Part shown: in pieces, positions 25,675 through 33,544 of the stretch | Layout: every line of letters starts with the position of its first letter | Numbering within the stretch: the stretch's first letter is position 1 | Source of the DNA: Chania multitudinisentens RB-25 | GTDB lineage: Bacteria > Pseudomonadota > Gammaproteobacteria > Enterobacterales > Enterobacteriaceae | Direction of reading: 5' to 3' | Length of the DNA stretch: 64,000 bases | NCBI RefSeq assembly: GCF_000520015.2 | Contig: NZ_CP007044.2 | Location: 186,001-250,000, forward strand | Program-made: the position numbers and the translations under genes | The notes under the pieces: generated by a model | What the model was told of the DNA's origin: nothing | The model's database searches: none | The model's input: only the letters and a program-made list of their open reading frames with translations

Positions 25675-26139
25675 TTAACTAGCTGTACCCAAAAAAATAT
25701 ACAAAGGTACAATCAACGCTCCTTGCAACGTATATCCCTTTCCGCGAGAGGCCCTAATAAAACTCTCATCAATACCGATTGTGGTCAGTCGAGCCTTAAG
25801 TTCACTCATCACCTGAGTGAGTCTGGTAGAAGAGGAGGATAGATTATAGTGCTCCCAAACATGTACCAAAAGCTCCTGATTAGAAACATAATTAAAACTG
25901 GCATTCGCCAATAAATAAAGTAACAACCGCATCATCGTTTCGCGCAACTTCAAATAATTGCTAAAACGGCAATCAAAATGGTTGCTATATTCGATAGTAT
26001 TATATAGCTTTATTACCGTACCTGATTTAATATCTACCTGAAACTCATCATTTATGATATAGCCAAAAAGAGACAGTTCTTTTTGAGAGACTCTGATATT
26101 TGAAAATTCTGCATCATCCTTTTGACTCATGGTATCCAT
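25675..26139 (-). CDS. Winged-helix (CadC/ToxR-type DNA-binding domain) regulator of the fimbrial locus
   Basis: A 154-residue protein whose residues about 30-140 form an OmpR/CadC-type winged helix: FGYIINDEFQVDI opening strands, NQELLVHVWEHYN recognition-helix region, and SFIRASRGKGYTLQGAL wing. It ends soon after in a short hydrophobic tail (ALIVPLYIFLGTAS) where CadC or ToxR proteins would continue into a membrane helix and periplasmic domain. It may thus be a soluble regulator or a truncated membrane one. It lies just upstream of the fimbrial operon on the same strand, so local control of fimbriae is likely. The ATG at 26139 is preceded by GGAG. Confidence 0.75.
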   Translation of the reverse strand: MDTMSQKDDAEFSNIRVSQKELSLFGYIINDEFQVDIKSGTVIKLYNTIEYSNHFDCRFSNYLKLRETMMRLLLYLLANASFNYVSNQELLVHVWEHYNLSSSSTRLTQVMSELKARLTTIGIDESFIRASRGKGYTLQGALIVPLYIFLGTAS

Positions 26140-26795
26140 TATCACTCCATAATAATACTACTACTTCTTCTACTTGCTACCACCTCCTGACGTTTTATTT
26201 ATAGGGTAGAGGTTCTGTATATAGTTAGTTAGATATATTATTGACTAGGATATGAATGTCAATTCATAAAGACAAAAAAAACACATCAAAAAAAAGAATT
26301 TAACTCCAAATAAAATAAAATAAATCATAAAAAAAGATAATTTATCTTTATTTTTTTAAATTTCAGATTAAAAAACCATTTGTACAAAAAAATTAATGTA
26401 TAAGCATAAAATACTTTTTTTATGGTTTATTTAGTCATAGATCCTGGATCAATTGGGTTTAAATCCTATTGACTGAAATTTAAAGCCAATATTAACCTTA
26501 AAATACTACTCTAAGCATGCCGTTTTTTTCCAGTTATCTATCTTAATTCGCTGTTTTTATTTATTAATGATATCGGCTTTAAATGCCGTGGGTAACTCTA
26601 AAAAAAAGACCGAATAACGAATTAATTCACATGATATTTTAGTACTACTTCATATAATAAACCGATAAACAATACATCGCTGTAAATAATAACGTACAAA
26701 AAAACAACGTAACTATTTTAATGCTACTGGCTCCAGCACGCTTACAATTGCTGATAAACTGGCCGATTCCTTGATCAACATAACACCACAAACAA
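26140..26795. other. Very AT-rich gene-free region between the fimbrial regulator and the LysR gene
   Basis: 656 bp with long A/T runs (especially 26270-26410). I see no supported gene. It should carry the promoter of the winged-helix gene near 26150-26250 and the 3' region of the LysR gene. The composition is typical of H-NS-silenced promoters of surface structures (inference). Confidence 0.5.
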
Positions 26796-27764
26796 CTAGC
26801 CTGCCATCCAATCATCCCAGGCCGGAGCCACAGAGATTTTTTCCACAATAAAATCAATAAAGCTTCTCACTTTGGGGTCCTGATAATGGCCTGGGTGGTA
26901 AAGTGCGAAAAGGCTGTATTCGTATTCTTTAGCGTCATGATCCAGTAGAACAGGGATCAACTCACCATTAGCGATATGGTCACCCAGCATATAGGTCGGC
27001 AGATTAACGATCCCCTGATGATGGAGTGCCGCCTGCAGTAGCCCCAACGTGCTGTTTACCTCGATAATATTATTGATTTTTAACGCTTGTGAATGACCGG
27101 CATCGTCAAGGAATTGCCAGTTGTCAGAAACGTTTGGATTGATCAGGCAGTCGTGCCCCTCCAGATCCGCCAGAGTGTTAGGCAGACCCCGCTGTTCAAA
27201 ATAGCGCTTACTGGCGCAATAAACCCAGTTGATTTTACATATTTCCCGCAGAGCAAAATTAGTCGGTGGGTGTGCGGTGATACGCAGCGCAATATCAATA
27301 TTCTCTTCGTTCAGATTAACGCTTTGATCATTCAGATCGACCAACAGCCTGACATCTGGATTGATATCTCTATACTCACTGTACAAACGCATCAGATGGC
27401 AAACACCAAAGGCAATTGAACAGGTAATTTTGAGCTGGCCCTGTGGGTGGTTGCGGAAGCTGGAGGTGTTGACCAAAGAGTCATCAAGATCCGCCAACAG
27501 ATGCTGCGCTCGAAACAGCAGATACTTGCCTGGTTCGGTTAAAATAAGATTGCGTGTGGTCCTTTTCAGCAAAACAATGCCAAGATGCTCTTCCAGTTGA
27601 GAAATACTGCGGCTCACCGAAGACGGAGTCAGGTTCAATTTCTGCGCAGCGGCAGAAAAACCGTTACATTCCACGACTTTGATAAAGATCTCCAACTGCC
27701 GAAAAATGGCGTAGTTATCAATCTTTGCCTTGAATGACAATGAGCCTCTGCCTGATGACATCAT
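26796..27764 (-). CDS. LysR-family transcriptional regulator
   Basis: A 322-residue LysR protein. The N-terminal helix-turn-helix is in FSAAAQKLNLTPSSVSRSISQLEEHLG (about residues 36-62), followed by the effector-binding domain (about 105-310). It is divergent from the transporter/lyase operon that starts at 28185, the usual arrangement for a LysR protein controlling its neighbours. The inducer is unknown; a sulphur amino acid would fit the neighbouring enzymes. Confidence 0.9.
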   Translation of the reverse strand: MMSSGRGSLSFKAKIDNYAIFRQLEIFIKVVECNGFSAAAQKLNLTPSSVSRSISQLEEHLGIVLLKRTTRNLILTEPGKYLLFRAQHLLADLDDSLVNTSSFRNHPQGQLKITCSIAFGVCHLMRLYSEYRDINPDVRLLVDLNDQSVNLNEENIDIALRITAHPPTNFALREICKINWVYCASKRYFEQRGLPNTLADLEGHDCLINPNVSDNWQFLDDAGHSQALKINNIIEVNSTLGLLQAALHHQGIVNLPTYMLGDHIANGELIPVLLDHDAKEYEYSLFALYHPGHYQDPKVRSFIDFIVEKISVAPAWDDWMAG

Positions 27765-27866
27765 CTGCCAGCACCCCTTTTGTGAATTTATGCAGCCGGG
27801 CGAACCTGATAACAGAGTATCAACAACACGTTAGATGAGTAAAATTCCTGTTACTTTATGATTAGC

Positions 27867-27930
27867 TATACTCAAAATAATTCAAGTTGTAGAAAGCCAA
27901 CGCACACAACGCAAAGTATGGCGGGTCTAT
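27867..27930 (+). repeat. Dispersed enterobacterial repeat, copy in the LysR-transporter region
   Basis: The stretch from CTATACTCAAAATAATTC to GCAAAGTATGGCGGGT aligns with the reverse complement of 40832-40890. Shared blocks are TATAC, AAATAATTC, AAGC and AACGCAC. It lies between divergent genes, and 27765-28184 otherwise holds only promoter sequence. Confidence 0.6.
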
Positions 27931-28184
27931 ACTCACTGGAATGAGATGCCATCAGCACTTTTAGCCTATCTTTATCAAAACGGCCTAAAATAAGACAGCC
28001 ATCAACTTTTGCGTTTCATGCACAAGTCTTTTCATTTAATAACACCACCAACGGCTTTTAGTTTTACCTACCTGTACGTACTATGCCTTTATGTCAGTAA
28101 GGTTATCGCTGACAAACGTGATGTTTTACATAACTTCTCATTTCGTGAGAACCAGGGTTTTAATAATCTTGCGACAGGAAGAAA

Positions 28185-29474
28185 ATGATGAATAGCATAA
28201 TAAACACAGATATAAAATCAAAAACGTCTTATAAAAACATTCCCTTCACCCGCTATGACTTCGGCTGGGTTATTCTCTGTATTGGTATGGCTATTGGTTC
28301 CGGCATCGTTTTTATGCCGGTACAAGTGGGTATCAAAGGTATTTGGGTATTTATCACCTCGGTTATCATCTCTTATCCAGCGATTTATTTGTTGCAAAGT
28401 CTTTATCTTAAAACATTATCAGAAAGTGAAAACTGCGAAGATTATACGAACGTGATAACGCAATATCTGGGGAAAAACTGGGGGTTCTGGTTAGGTATCG
28501 CTTATTTCCTGATGTTATTACACGGAATGTTCTCTTACTCTCTGGCGGTAACCTTTGACAGTGCTTCCTATATCCAGACTTTCGGGCTGACAGAAGGGTT
28601 GTTGTCAGATTCCATCTGGTATGGTTTGGTGGTACTGGTTGCTTTGGTCAGCATCGCCGCCCAGGGGGAACGCCTGCTGTTCAAGGTTTCCGGCCCGATG
28701 GTGTGCGTAAAATTCGGTATTATCGTGGTATTAGGGGCAGTGATGGTTCCACACTGGAACTTCAATAATATTACCGCCTTCCCTGCGCTGCTGCCGTTTA
28801 TGCGCGACGTGTTTTTGACATTACCCTTTACCCTGTTCTCTATTCTGTTTGTGCAAATACTTAGCCCGATGAACATTGCCTATCGCAAAATTGAATCGGA
28901 TAAACGTATTGCTACTTATCGAGCTATTCGCGCTAACCGTGTGGCGTATATTATCCTGGCAGTTGCCGTATTATTCTTCGCCTTTTCGTTCACCTTTGCC
29001 ATCAGCCATGAGCAAGCCGTTTCCGCCTTTGAGCAAAATATCTCTGCATTGGCGATTGCGGCGCAGGTTATTCCTGGTTCTGTCGTTAGAGTAATGAGTG
29101 CGCTGTTGAATATTTTTGCCATCTTAACCGCGTTCCTCGGTATTTACCTCGGTTTCCAAGAGGCCATTAAAGGCATTGTGATCAATATTATCTGCCGTTT
29201 TATTCCAGAAGAAAAAATAAATCAAAAAGCACTTCACCTTGCTATTAGCATTGGTGTCGTATTGAGCTTGTGGGCATGGATTTCAACCCGCTTCTCGATA
29301 CTGTTCTTTATGCAACTGGGGAGCCCTTTATTCGGGTTGGTATCCTGTTTGATTCCTTGCTACCTCATTTATAAAGTCGAAGCGCTGCATAAGTTTAAAG
29401 GGCCGGCCGTTTGGTTTATTACATTCTTTGGCATATTACTTTGCCTGTCTCCCTTCTTTAAATTTTTCGAATAA
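28185..29474 (+). CDS. HAAAP-family amino-acid permease (SdaC/YhaO-like)
   Basis: A 429-residue membrane protein with about 11 hydrophobic segments. The opening GWVILCIGMAIGSGIVFMPVQVG and the middle VQILSPMNIAYRKIESDK are typical of the hydroxy/aromatic amino-acid permease family, closest in character to the serine and cysteine transporters SdaC and YhaO/DlsT. AGGAAG precedes the ATG. A PLP-dependent lyase gene follows after 37 bp, so the pair probably imports and degrades a sulphur-containing or hydroxy amino acid. The substrate is inferred. Confidence 0.85.
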   Translation: MMNSIINTDIKSKTSYKNIPFTRYDFGWVILCIGMAIGSGIVFMPVQVGIKGIWVFITSVIISYPAIYLLQSLYLKTLSESENCEDYTNVITQYLGKNWGFWLGIAYFLMLLHGMFSYSLAVTFDSASYIQTFGLTEGLLSDSIWYGLVVLVALVSIAAQGERLLFKVSGPMVCVKFGIIVVLGAVMVPHWNFNNITAFPALLPFMRDVFLTLPFTLFSILFVQILSPMNIAYRKIESDKRIATYRAIRANRVAYIILAVAVLFFAFSFTFAISHEQAVSAFEQNISALAIAAQVIPGSVVRVMSALLNIFAILTAFLGIYLGFQEAIKGIVINIICRFIPEEKINQKALHLAISIGVVLSLWAWISTRFSILFFMQLGSPLFGLVSCLIPCYLIYKVEALHKFKGPAVWFITFFGILLCLSPFFKFFE

Positions 29475-29511
29475 ATGATTGCAGATATCACTCTATTCAA
29501 CGAGGTTAGCC

Positions 29512-30693
29512 ATGAGTAAAACACCAAACTCAGATTTCAGCATCGGCACCCGCATTACACAGATCGGTAGAGATCCTGCCAAACAAGCCGGTTTTGTCAA
29601 TGCAGCCATTTATCGTGGTTCAACGGTTATTTTCCCTACCGTCAGTGATATTGAACATAACCGGGCCGAATTTAATTACGGAACGATGGGTACACCAACC
29701 ATCGCCAATCTTGAAAATGCCTGGAGTGAACTGGCGGGTGCGGCGGGAACGGTGCTCTCACCATCTGGGCTTGGCGCGATTGCGCTGGCATTGCTCACTA
29801 CGCTGAAAGCAGGCGACCATCTGCTCATGCCAGACAGCGTATACAAACCCACGCGCCTGTTTTGTGCAGGGATGCTGCGCAAAATTGGGGTTGAAACCAC
29901 TTACTATGACCCATTGATTGGCGCTGACATAAAAACGTTGTTCCGCCCTAATACATCAACCCTGTTTTTAGAATCCCCTGGTTCTCAAAGCTTTGAAATA
30001 CAGGACATCCCAACCATGACGGCGCTGGCGAAAAAACAGGGGATCGCCACCATTATTGATAATACCTGGGCCACACCGGTATTTTTCCGTGCTCATGAAC
30101 ATGGCTGCGATCTTTCCGTTGAAGCTGGTACGAAATATTTAGGAGGGCATTCTGATTTATTGATGGGCATGATTTCTGCCAATGAAGCCTGGTGGCCCAA
30201 ATTACGGGAAACCTATGATCTAATGGCGATGCTGCCGGGTGCAGAAGACTGTTTTCTCGCCCTACGGGGTTTACGAACCATGTATCTACGCTTGAAGGAA
30301 GCCGAAAAACGCGGGCTGGAGATGGCTCGCTGGCTTAAATCCCGCCCGGAAGTATTAAAAGTGCTGCACCCGGCGTTTCCTGATTGCCCTGGGCATGAGT
30401 TCTGGAAACGCGATTTCACAGGCTCTTCCGGCCTGTTCTCTATCATTTTGCAACCGGAATATACCAAGGCTGGCGTCGATAATATGTTGGATAACATGTC
30501 GATTTTCGCCATGGGTTACTCGTGGGGAGGCTTTGAAAGCCTGGTGATTCCTTTTAACTGTGCCGAATACCGCACCGTTACGCAGTGGCAACCCGGCGGG
30601 CGAGCACTGCGCTTGCAGATTGGCCTGGAGGATATGGATGAGCTGAAAGCCGACCTGGAACAAGGCTTTCAACGCTTAACACAAGGTGTCTGA
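29512..30693 (+). CDS. Cystathionine beta-lyase-like PLP enzyme (Cys/Met metabolism family)
   Basis: A 393-residue fold-type I PLP enzyme of the MetC/MetB family. PLP-binding Lys208 is in EAGTKYLGGHSD, the aspartate that contacts the pyridine ring is in IIDNTWATPV, and the C-terminal RLQIGLED Arg segment binds the substrate carboxylate. It probably cleaves C-S bonds of cystathionine or a related amino acid. The ATG at 29512 has GAGG upstream; an earlier in-frame start at 29479 directly abuts the permease stop and is not preferred. It is a second MetC-like protein, tied to a transporter and a LysR regulator, so a catabolic rather than biosynthetic role is likely. Confidence 0.88.
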   Translation: MSKTPNSDFSIGTRITQIGRDPAKQAGFVNAAIYRGSTVIFPTVSDIEHNRAEFNYGTMGTPTIANLENAWSELAGAAGTVLSPSGLGAIALALLTTLKAGDHLLMPDSVYKPTRLFCAGMLRKIGVETTYYDPLIGADIKTLFRPNTSTLFLESPGSQSFEIQDIPTMTALAKKQGIATIIDNTWATPVFFRAHEHGCDLSVEAGTKYLGGHSDLLMGMISANEAWWPKLRETYDLMAMLPGAEDCFLALRGLRTMYLRLKEAEKRGLEMARWLKSRPEVLKVLHPAFPDCPGHEFWKRDFTGSSGLFSIILQPEYTKAGVDNMLDNMSIFAMGYSWGGFESLVIPFNCAEYRTVTQWQPGGRALRLQIGLEDMDELKADLEQGFQRLTQGV

Positions 30694-30708
30694 GACGTTC
30701 TTCATCAA

Positions 30709-30730
30709 GGTGGCCGCTTATGCGGTCACC
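30709..30730 (+). terminator. Hairpin after the lyase gene
   Basis: A 9-bp stem GGTGGCCGC/GCGGTCACC (one G-T pair) with a TTAT loop, 16 bp after the stop codon. The downstream T content is modest (CTCTTTCC). Confidence 0.5.
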
Positions 30731-30907
30731 GGCTCTTTCCTGCCCAGCCAACGGCATTAATGCACACAACACGGATATCCCCTTTTTTCATCGCGAATTG
30801 GATTATGCTTACAGGCTGGCAGATCCCTGCATTCGCCCTTTAAGCGAAAAACCACAGGCTGCGCTCTGTTCTAACAGGGAACAGCCTTAAGCACAATGGA
30901 CGATGAA

Positions 30908-31921
30908 ATGACTGAAAATACACAAGTGCCTCTTTCGGTACTGGATTTATCCCCGATCCCTCAAGGCGCCAAAGCACGCGATGCGTTCCATGCTTCACTG
31001 GATTTGGCACAACATGCTGAAAAGTGGGGCTATCAACGTTACTGGCTGGCGGAACACCACAATATGACCGGCATAGGCAGCGCAGCTACCTCGGTGCTGC
31101 TGGGCTATTTGGCAGCTGGCACGACAAGCCTGCGTCTTGGTTCCGGTGGTGTCATGCTGCCAAACCATGCACCTCTGGTGATTGCCGAACAATTTGGCAC
31201 TTTGGAGTCACTCTATCCAGGGCGCATCGATCTGGGGCTTGGCCGTGCGCCAGGTACCGATCAGCGCACCATGATGGCACTACGCCGCCATCTTTCCGGC
31301 GACGTTGACGACTTCCCGCGCGACGTGCAAGAGTTGCAGCGTTATTTCGGTGATGTGCAGCCAGACCAAGCGGTGCAGGCGGTTCCAGGCCAAGGGCTGC
31401 ATGTGCCAATCTGGCTATTGGGCTCCAGCCTGTACAGTGCACAACTGGCCGCGAAGCTCGGCCTGCCGTTTGCCTTTGCTTCTCACTTCGCGCCAGACAT
31501 GCTGTTTCAGGTATTGAACCTGTACCGTGAAAACTTTACCCCTTCCGCACAGTGCCAGCAGCCATATGCGCTGGTGTGTGTGAACGTAATTGCTGCCGAC
31601 AGCGATCGCGACGCACGCTTCCTGTTTACCTCCATGCAGCAACAGTTCATCAATCTGCGCCGGGGTTCACCAGGGCCGCTGCCGCCACCGGTAGACAATC
31701 TCCATGCCCTGTGGAGCGCAGGTGAGCAATATGGCGTTGAACAGGCGCTGCGTATGTCGATCGTTGGTAGCGAAGGTACAATACGCCACGGGTTGCAAAC
31801 ATTACTGCGTGAAACTGATGCAGATGAGATCATGGTTAATGGTCAGATTTTTGATCATCAGGCACGGTTGCGGTCGTTTGAGATTGTGGCTGGGGTAAAA
31901 AACGAGTTGGTGAAAGGATAG
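30908..31921 (+). CDS. yhbW: Luciferase-like flavin monooxygenase YhbW
   Basis: A 337-residue bacterial luciferase-family protein closely matching E. coli YhbW along its length (RYWLAEHHNMTGI, GSGGVMLPNH, GRIDLGLGRAPGTDQRTM). It is expected to use reduced FMN and O2; the physiological substrate is not known. An ATG four codons upstream (30896) is a possible alternative start. In E. coli yhbW also lies near the deaD region, so position is conserved. The hairpin at 31928-31946 ends the gene. Confidence 0.9.
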   Translation: MTENTQVPLSVLDLSPIPQGAKARDAFHASLDLAQHAEKWGYQRYWLAEHHNMTGIGSAATSVLLGYLAAGTTSLRLGSGGVMLPNHAPLVIAEQFGTLESLYPGRIDLGLGRAPGTDQRTMMALRRHLSGDVDDFPRDVQELQRYFGDVQPDQAVQAVPGQGLHVPIWLLGSSLYSAQLAAKLGLPFAFASHFAPDMLFQVLNLYRENFTPSAQCQQPYALVCVNVIAADSDRDARFLFTSMQQQFINLRRGSPGPLPPPVDNLHALWSAGEQYGVEQALRMSIVGSEGTIRHGLQTLLRETDADEIMVNGQIFDHQARLRSFEIVAGVKNELVKG

Positions 31922-31927
31922 TGGAAT

Positions 31928-31946
31928 GGGCGCCATCGTGGCGCCC
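31928..31946. terminator. Bidirectional terminator between yhbW and yedF
   Basis: A perfect 8-bp stem GGGCGCCA/TGGCGCCC with a 3-base TCG loop, located between convergent genes. Confidence 0.7.
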
Positions 31947-31954
31947 TAACTTTA

Positions 31955-32194
31955 TCAGCGTTGGATCAGGTAACGGATGGTTGGGCCATCCTGCTGAATA
32001 TCCAGCACCTTATAGCCGTGGTTACGTGCGTCCAGCGGGATGTTGTTGATCGACTGCGGGCAGTCGCTGATCACTTCCAGTATTTCACCCGGCTTAAGCT
32101 GCGGCATCGCTTCCAGCGTGGCCACCGCCGGGTATGGGCAAGGTTCCCCCACCATATCCAGACGATAATCTGGCACGATCTCCACCTGTTTCAT
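31955..32194 (-). CDS. yedF: TusA-family sulphur carrier YedF
   Basis: A 79-residue TusA/SirA-family protein. The conserved Cys19 lies in the family CPxP motif (GEPCPYPAV). Such proteins carry persulphide or selenium-related sulphur species. The ATG overlaps the yedE stop (ATGA) and is preceded by AAGGAG inside yedE, so the transporter and carrier are made together. Confidence 0.92.
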   Translation of the reverse strand: MKQVEIVPDYRLDMVGEPCPYPAVATLEAMPQLKPGEILEVISDCPQSINNIPLDARNHGYKVLDIQQDGPTIRYLIQR

Positions 32195-33405
32195 GAGGTA
32201 CTCCTTAAGTTAGTCACCTGCGCATCAGGTTTTGCCCGGAAAAAGCGTTTTTCCCACCACAGCATGGCAGCAAAAGCCAATGCCAACAGCAGGTAAGTCA
32301 CCAGTAAGCCCCCGATTGGCCCAAAGGTATCTAGCAGATTAATCTTGTCGTAATTGGTCGCCAGCACAGGAGCCAGACCATCCCAGTAATACGCCAGTAA
32401 CGTTGCACCAATGATATTACCCAGACCAACCCACCAGTAGTGGATCTGCCCTTCCACCGCACGATACATCCAACCGGTTTCACAGCCGCCAGCCAGCACA
32501 ATACCAAAGCCAAACAGCAATCCACCGATAACCGCATTCGGCCCGGCCCACAGAATTTTGGGCGAAACACCAAGCTGCACATAGCTGAAAATGCCAATGG
32601 CGCTCACCGCCATACCGAGAATAATCGCTTTCGCCATGTGGGTACGGCCAGTGATCCACAGATCGCGAAACGCGGAAGTGAAACAGATCTGCGCACGCTC
32701 AATCAGCAGGCCGAAACCTATACCAAACAACATAGCCATACCAAGCTTGGGTGAATCAAGCAATGTCCATAGCGACCAGGCAATGGCAAGACAGAAGATC
32801 ACCATCCCTAACCGGAAACGACGGCGCGCCTGTTCCGGCTTTTGTGTTAATGGCGCGGCAGCATTGACTCTTTGCAGCTTTACCGGGATACGGAACATCG
32901 GCAGCAAAGTAAATTTCGCGCCGAAGTAAGAGCCTGCGGCCGTCGCCAACGCAAAAAACCAGGCATGCAATGAAAACTGGGGAATCCCAGTGAAAAAGGC
33001 AGCCAGGTTACACCCCATGGCCAAGCGCGCGCCAAAACCGGCAATAATGCCGCCCAAGAGCGCCTGCACAATGCGGATACGGTGCTGCGGCATGCGCAAC
33101 TTGACGTTATTGGCCCACAGCGCAGCAGCGATACAACCGGCAAACATGCCGATGATCATCCTGCCATCAATACGTTCCAGTGGCGTACCCTGCAAACCAA
33201 TTACGTTAAAATAGCCCCATTGCTCGGGATGAAAACCAAACCATTGCAACACATGGCCACCCCAGCGCGTGAATTCACCGGTCACGGCCCAGAACGTGCC
33301 CGTGACTCCAAAATAATAGGTAGCAAGTATCCCAGCAGCAATCACTGCCGGTAACGGTGCCCAAAAGCGCACCAGGTACTGAGATTTAAATTGTTGCCAG
33401 CTCAT
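32191..33405 (-). CDS. yedE: YeeE/YedE-family sulphur- or selenium-species transporter YedE
   Basis: A 404-residue inner-membrane protein matching E. coli YedE from MSWQQFK onward. Membrane segments carry the conserved cysteines and glycines of the YeeE/YedE (TsuA-related) family: ARLAMGCNLAAFFTG, ERAQICFTSAFRD and LAGGCETGWMYR. TsuA imports thiosulphate with TusA-like TsuB; YedE with YedF has been linked to selenium metabolism. Here too the carrier gene is directly coupled downstream. AGGAGAG precedes the ATG at 33405. Confidence 0.92.
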   Translation of the reverse strand: MSWQQFKSQYLVRFWAPLPAVIAAGILATYYFGVTGTFWAVTGEFTRWGGHVLQWFGFHPEQWGYFNVIGLQGTPLERIDGRMIIGMFAGCIAAALWANNVKLRMPQHRIRIVQALLGGIIAGFGARLAMGCNLAAFFTGIPQFSLHAWFFALATAAGSYFGAKFTLLPMFRIPVKLQRVNAAAPLTQKPEQARRRFRLGMVIFCLAIAWSLWTLLDSPKLGMAMLFGIGFGLLIERAQICFTSAFRDLWITGRTHMAKAIILGMAVSAIGIFSYVQLGVSPKILWAGPNAVIGGLLFGFGIVLAGGCETGWMYRAVEGQIHYWWVGLGNIIGATLLAYYWDGLAPVLATNYDKINLLDTFGPIGGLLVTYLLLALAFAAMLWWEKRFFRAKPDAQVTNLRSTS

Positions 33406-33490
33406 GAGCTCTCCTGCGCATAACATTCCTGAACAAACCGTGCCGATAATACGTTATTTCTCAATGTTTGAGGCGAACATCGAGCATAAA

Positions 33491-33514
33491 AAAACCAGCC
33501 CGCAGGCTGGTTTT
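33491..33514 (-). terminator. Rho-independent terminator of deaD
   Basis: A 10-bp stem AAAACCAGCC/GGCTGGTTTT with a CGCA loop and a T-run on the minus strand, 31 bp past the deaD stop. Confidence 0.8.
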
Positions 33515-33544
33515 ACTGTAATGAACCACAAACGGTCAAAACAA

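Noticed and set aside
26645..26857. 70-residue minus-strand reading frame with a hydrophobic tail, possible small membrane protein
   Set aside because: It overlaps the LysR 3' end, lacks a ribosome site and matches no family I recognise; AT-rich DNA easily gives hydrophobic tails.
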